DNA of 64,000 bases from Zerene cesonia. Lineage: Eukaryota; Arthropoda; Insecta; Lepidoptera; Pieridae. A program made the translations under genes and the position numbers. Every line of letters starts with the position of its first letter. Positions within the stretch are counted from its first letter, which is position 1. Shown here in pieces: positions 61,384-64,000 of this stretch. The notes under the pieces are model-generated. The model was not told the origin of the DNA. It saw nothing but the letters and a program-made list of their open reading frames with translations, and did no database searches. The stretch is taken from assembly GCF_012273895.1 (NCBI RefSeq), contig NC_052114.1, forward strand, positions 6,509,827-6,573,826, given 5' to 3'.

Positions 61384-62685
61384 AAACTTTTTTAATACTA
61401 TAGATAGCCGCTAGGTACATTTTTTATCAGCTCAATTGTCCACTGTAATTTTATTTGACACTTGATAGTCGATTACGACAGCAGGTAGCGACGCCCGTGG
61501 CGCTACGCTTGAATGAGCCGTGGAACAAATAAAAGGGAAGGATCAAAAGGAATAAAACACCTCGCCAGTTAATTGCACTCGACGGGCGGTACTTACTTGC
61601 GATCTGCTTTAAATTACTCTCCGGTGTATTTTCACCGACATAAAAGGATAGTTCGTCTAACATAGATCGATGGAAACTATTACTTATGGCTTCGAGCTCA
61701 ATAAACGTGGAATGGTTCCACATTTCTTAGTTTCCAATATCTTACTATAATAGACGATCCGTTCGTACCGAATATTAATATTATCTGTAGCAATCAATAC
61801 AACAAAATTCCCAGAACGATTAACCTTTTTTATGAACAATAGGTGTATCCCATCCGAGAATTAATTAAACTAGCTCGATGCGGCGCCAACAGTCGGCTTA
61901 CCTGTTTGAGCCGATTCGGGGCTAGCTCTATTAGACAATAATAAAAAGCTAATGCTTATAAGATGCTACAGAACGCGGCAACTTCTCACAGCACCTCTCC
62001 CCGCAGCCCGCTCTACAACCGCATCAAAATAAAACATAACCTTGTAAGGATACAACCACCGTAATTTCAAACTCTATCATTAGTAATAAGAGTACACACG
62101 ATTCTCATCTTTAACTCGCTAGTCATAGAGTTGGTATTTAATTGCCGAGTTTGTACTCCTTGCCGATTCTTACCAAGCGATTGTCGTGCGTTCGCCTCGG
62201 TAATAGAATCTCAAATCACGCTTAACAAAGTTCTAAGGCTGTATTAGCAAAGGAAGGGCGAAGTGAAGAGAGGGTTCATTAATCCCCGCGCCCTGCGCTC
62301 ACGCACTTTCATGAATGGAGCGAACAGGTTGATGTATCCCATATAAGGGGTGATCCTAATACGACAAAATATTATTAAATTGAAACAATACAGTTCGATC
62401 GTACTGTTTATGATAATAATATTCTTTTTGCAGTCACATAACGGGCGACTGCATAACTACTGACGTGCACATAAATATTTCATACATTTGAAACGAGGTT
62501 GTCGGTAAGAAAATATTTGCGCTGACATAGAAATTCATATTATCTCGGTTCATCAATTCTTTTGTGCATACACGATGAGGTGAGGAAGATCGTGCCCTCG
62601 TTGTCACTTATCGGCTTGTTTCCGAGTAACTAACAATGCATATTCAATTTGTACATGACTTTCCTTTGGCTCGGTTATCGGAGTG

Positions 62686-62691
62686 TCAGTC
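62686..62691 (+). promoter_or_regulatory. Initiator-like TCAGTC of a possible alternative promoter
   Basis: TCAGTC in GTGTCAGTCAGAACTG, about 340 bases before the ATG at 63026. A 74-codon frame (62716-62940, MADLNWKRPVVMFRRKR start) would lie in the leader and could act as an upstream ORF. Confidence 0.25.
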
Positions 62692-63025
62692 AGAACTGCG
62701 AGCCGATGATTCGGGATGGCAGATTTGAATTGGAAACGCCCTGTAGTTATGTTTCGAAGGAAGCGCCTCAACGTCCGGCCGCGTGGATGTAGCGTGATGC
62801 TCTTTTTCCTTTTCGGTTCATTTTTTGTTTATCTCATTTATTTATTCCAATGTAATCTCTTCCAGCTCGTTTTTTATTCAGTCGACCTTCAGTGTTACCT
62901 GTGCGGAGACGCCAGAGCGGGAACGTTCCGTTTTCTATAGGATTATTGGCGCGGTTACAACTTTTAAATATTGTTCTGGTGTCTTTATCTCGCCTTGATG
63001 TGAGTGCTTGTGGTTCAGTGCGTTG

Positions 63026-63164
63026 ATGATGGAAATTCAGCAATATTTGTTGCTTCTTTCCCGGACTGCGTTAAGTGATCGTTCATATCTATCAATGGAG
63101 CCTCCTCACTCCCCGAAGTTTAATATGCCTCTATGGCAGCCTTGGATTGCACCATCACAAAAAG
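63026..63164 (+). CDS. Possible alternative first coding exon of the second gene
   Basis: Two adjacent ATGs open a frame of 46 codons plus one base to the donor AAAAAG|GTACAC. It encodes MMEIQQYLLLLSRTALSDRS, YLSMEPPHSPKFNMPLWQPW and IAPSQK. It leaves in phase 1, the same phase as the exon at 45823, so both could feed one common second exon beyond the window. The Pro/Trp-rich end looks coding. The frame is open past the donor to a TAG at 63311-63313, so a simple chance frame is possible. Confidence 0.4.
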
Positions 63165-64000
63165 GTACACTTCATAATGTTTGTACGTTCCGGCATAAAT
63201 ACATGTCTATGATCACGATTATGTTGAGGGTAGCAAAAAATGTTAACTTTAATTTATCGACTTTTAATGTTCGTTTAATTACTATCGTGTGTTTCTACAT
63301 GTTCTCTATTTAGTTTCTTAGTTCACACTTTATTATTATTCGGTGGATTTGTCAGATTGGCCTATTACGGTATTTTTGTAATCACATGTTTTTTCAACTA
63401 GTTCACTAGCTTAGCTAGAAATGTTTGATAAAACATGTCAAATTAATTTATTTTCACGCATTCTCTCATACTTTATTGTCAAATGTGTAATGATTAATCG
63501 ACATGCATGTTTGCTTAATATTTTACATTCGTGCTAAATATGTTTATGATATCGAGGTTATCAGCCATATAATATGCGAATAGAATTTATATGAATAAAG
63601 CAATTAAAAGAAGCTATGTGGATATTTATATAGTTATATTTAAAAATTACATAAAGTAAAGATATATTTTTTACCATTTAATCCTTTGTTAATAATACAT
63701 ATCTAACATAATGTATAATGTTATTTAAAATCAAGTGTAGGTTTGCATTTAAAAAGTTAATTTGAAAGTTTTTTTTTCTGCAAATAACTGGTTCAAGCCA
63801 TTTAATTCAAAAAGAATTATCAAGACAGATTAAAATACATATATATATTATATATAATATATAATACGACAGTAGCTTTAATTTCGAAATTTAAATTGAT
63901 TTACAAAATAATGCACTTTATGTCGTCTTACATTTCATTAAATAATTTATTTAAAAATATTTTTTGTGAAGTAAATAAAACAAATTAGTTTACGTGTAAA
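63165..64000 (+). other. AT-rich intron to the window end
   Basis: Nothing recognisable except a TATATATA-rich run near 63838-63865. Confidence 0.5.

Larger units (their letters stand above)
45920..64000 (+). other. Very long first intron of the second gene
   Basis: It carries a possible alternative first exon (63026), the inverted repeat at 47793, Helitron-like copies, LINE ends and GC-rich islands at 46930-47050, 49260-49400, 52200-52390, 58130-58200, 60220-60340 and 61870-62330 that may be enhancers or promoters. I see no convincing internal exon. Confidence 0.4.

Noticed and set aside
61451..61723. 90-codon minus frame (FIELEAISNSFHRSMLDELS)
   Set aside because: The beginning looks protein-like, but the frame has no promoter, acceptor or known motif. 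Left as unsupported.
1..64000. CRISPR arrays, bacterial-type operons, riboswitches, rRNA and intact tRNA genes
   Set aside because: None seen. The only tRNA-like boxes are in the SINE remnant at 40130-40180.

Overview
The window is AT-rich eukaryotic DNA with long introns, consensus GT/AG splice sites and many short interspersed repeats. Non-autonomous Helitron-like elements ending in CTAGT, LINE 3' ends with (TGA)n tails and a repeat containing CTGGTGGTTCGCCTGATGG all look like repeats seen in moths and butterflies, so I infer a lepidopteran nuclear genome. No species can be named from the sequence alone.

About the first 38 kb of the + strand is one large gene, the insect homologue of the vertebrate STAC adaptors (Stac-like, Stacl). 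Its exons run in order: three coiled-coil exons (261-3485), a Ser/Pro linker exon (18581), two exons making one C1 zinc finger (22622 and 23773), a cluster of linker exons (24406-29756), the first SH3 domain (30434-30664) and the second SH3-like domain (35666 onward). All chosen boundaries agree in reading phase. The window does not contain the gene's most upstream start, but it holds two good alternative first coding exons (4629 and 11711). At least two alternative terminal exons (25953 and 27471) would give C1-only proteins without SH3 domains. The SH3-2 exon ends in a UGA-C stop. After it the frame stays open for 11 codons to a perfect GTAAGT donor and then for 110 codons in the next exon, so stop-codon readthrough or a leaky splice is a strong candidate. 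This is the most interesting signal I found.

A small two-exon gene lies on the same strand inside a Stacl intron (about 5340-7000). It encodes a basic 265-residue protein with a BESS-like C-terminus and an RVSF (PP1-docking type) motif.

From about 41.5 kb to the end is the 5' part of a second + strand gene that I do not recognise: a probable non-coding first exon ending at 41891, a first coding exon at 45823-45919 and a possible alternative first coding exon at 63026-63164, both ending in phase 1. The rest of that gene lies beyond the window. A decayed-looking reading frame lies on the minus strand at 45048-45422.

The remainder is intron or intergenic DNA with Helitron-like copies, LINE and SINE remnants, an 84-base perfect inverted repeat and a 1000-N gap. 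The two edges of the gap carry the same 77 bases, so the gap is probably an assembly artefact.
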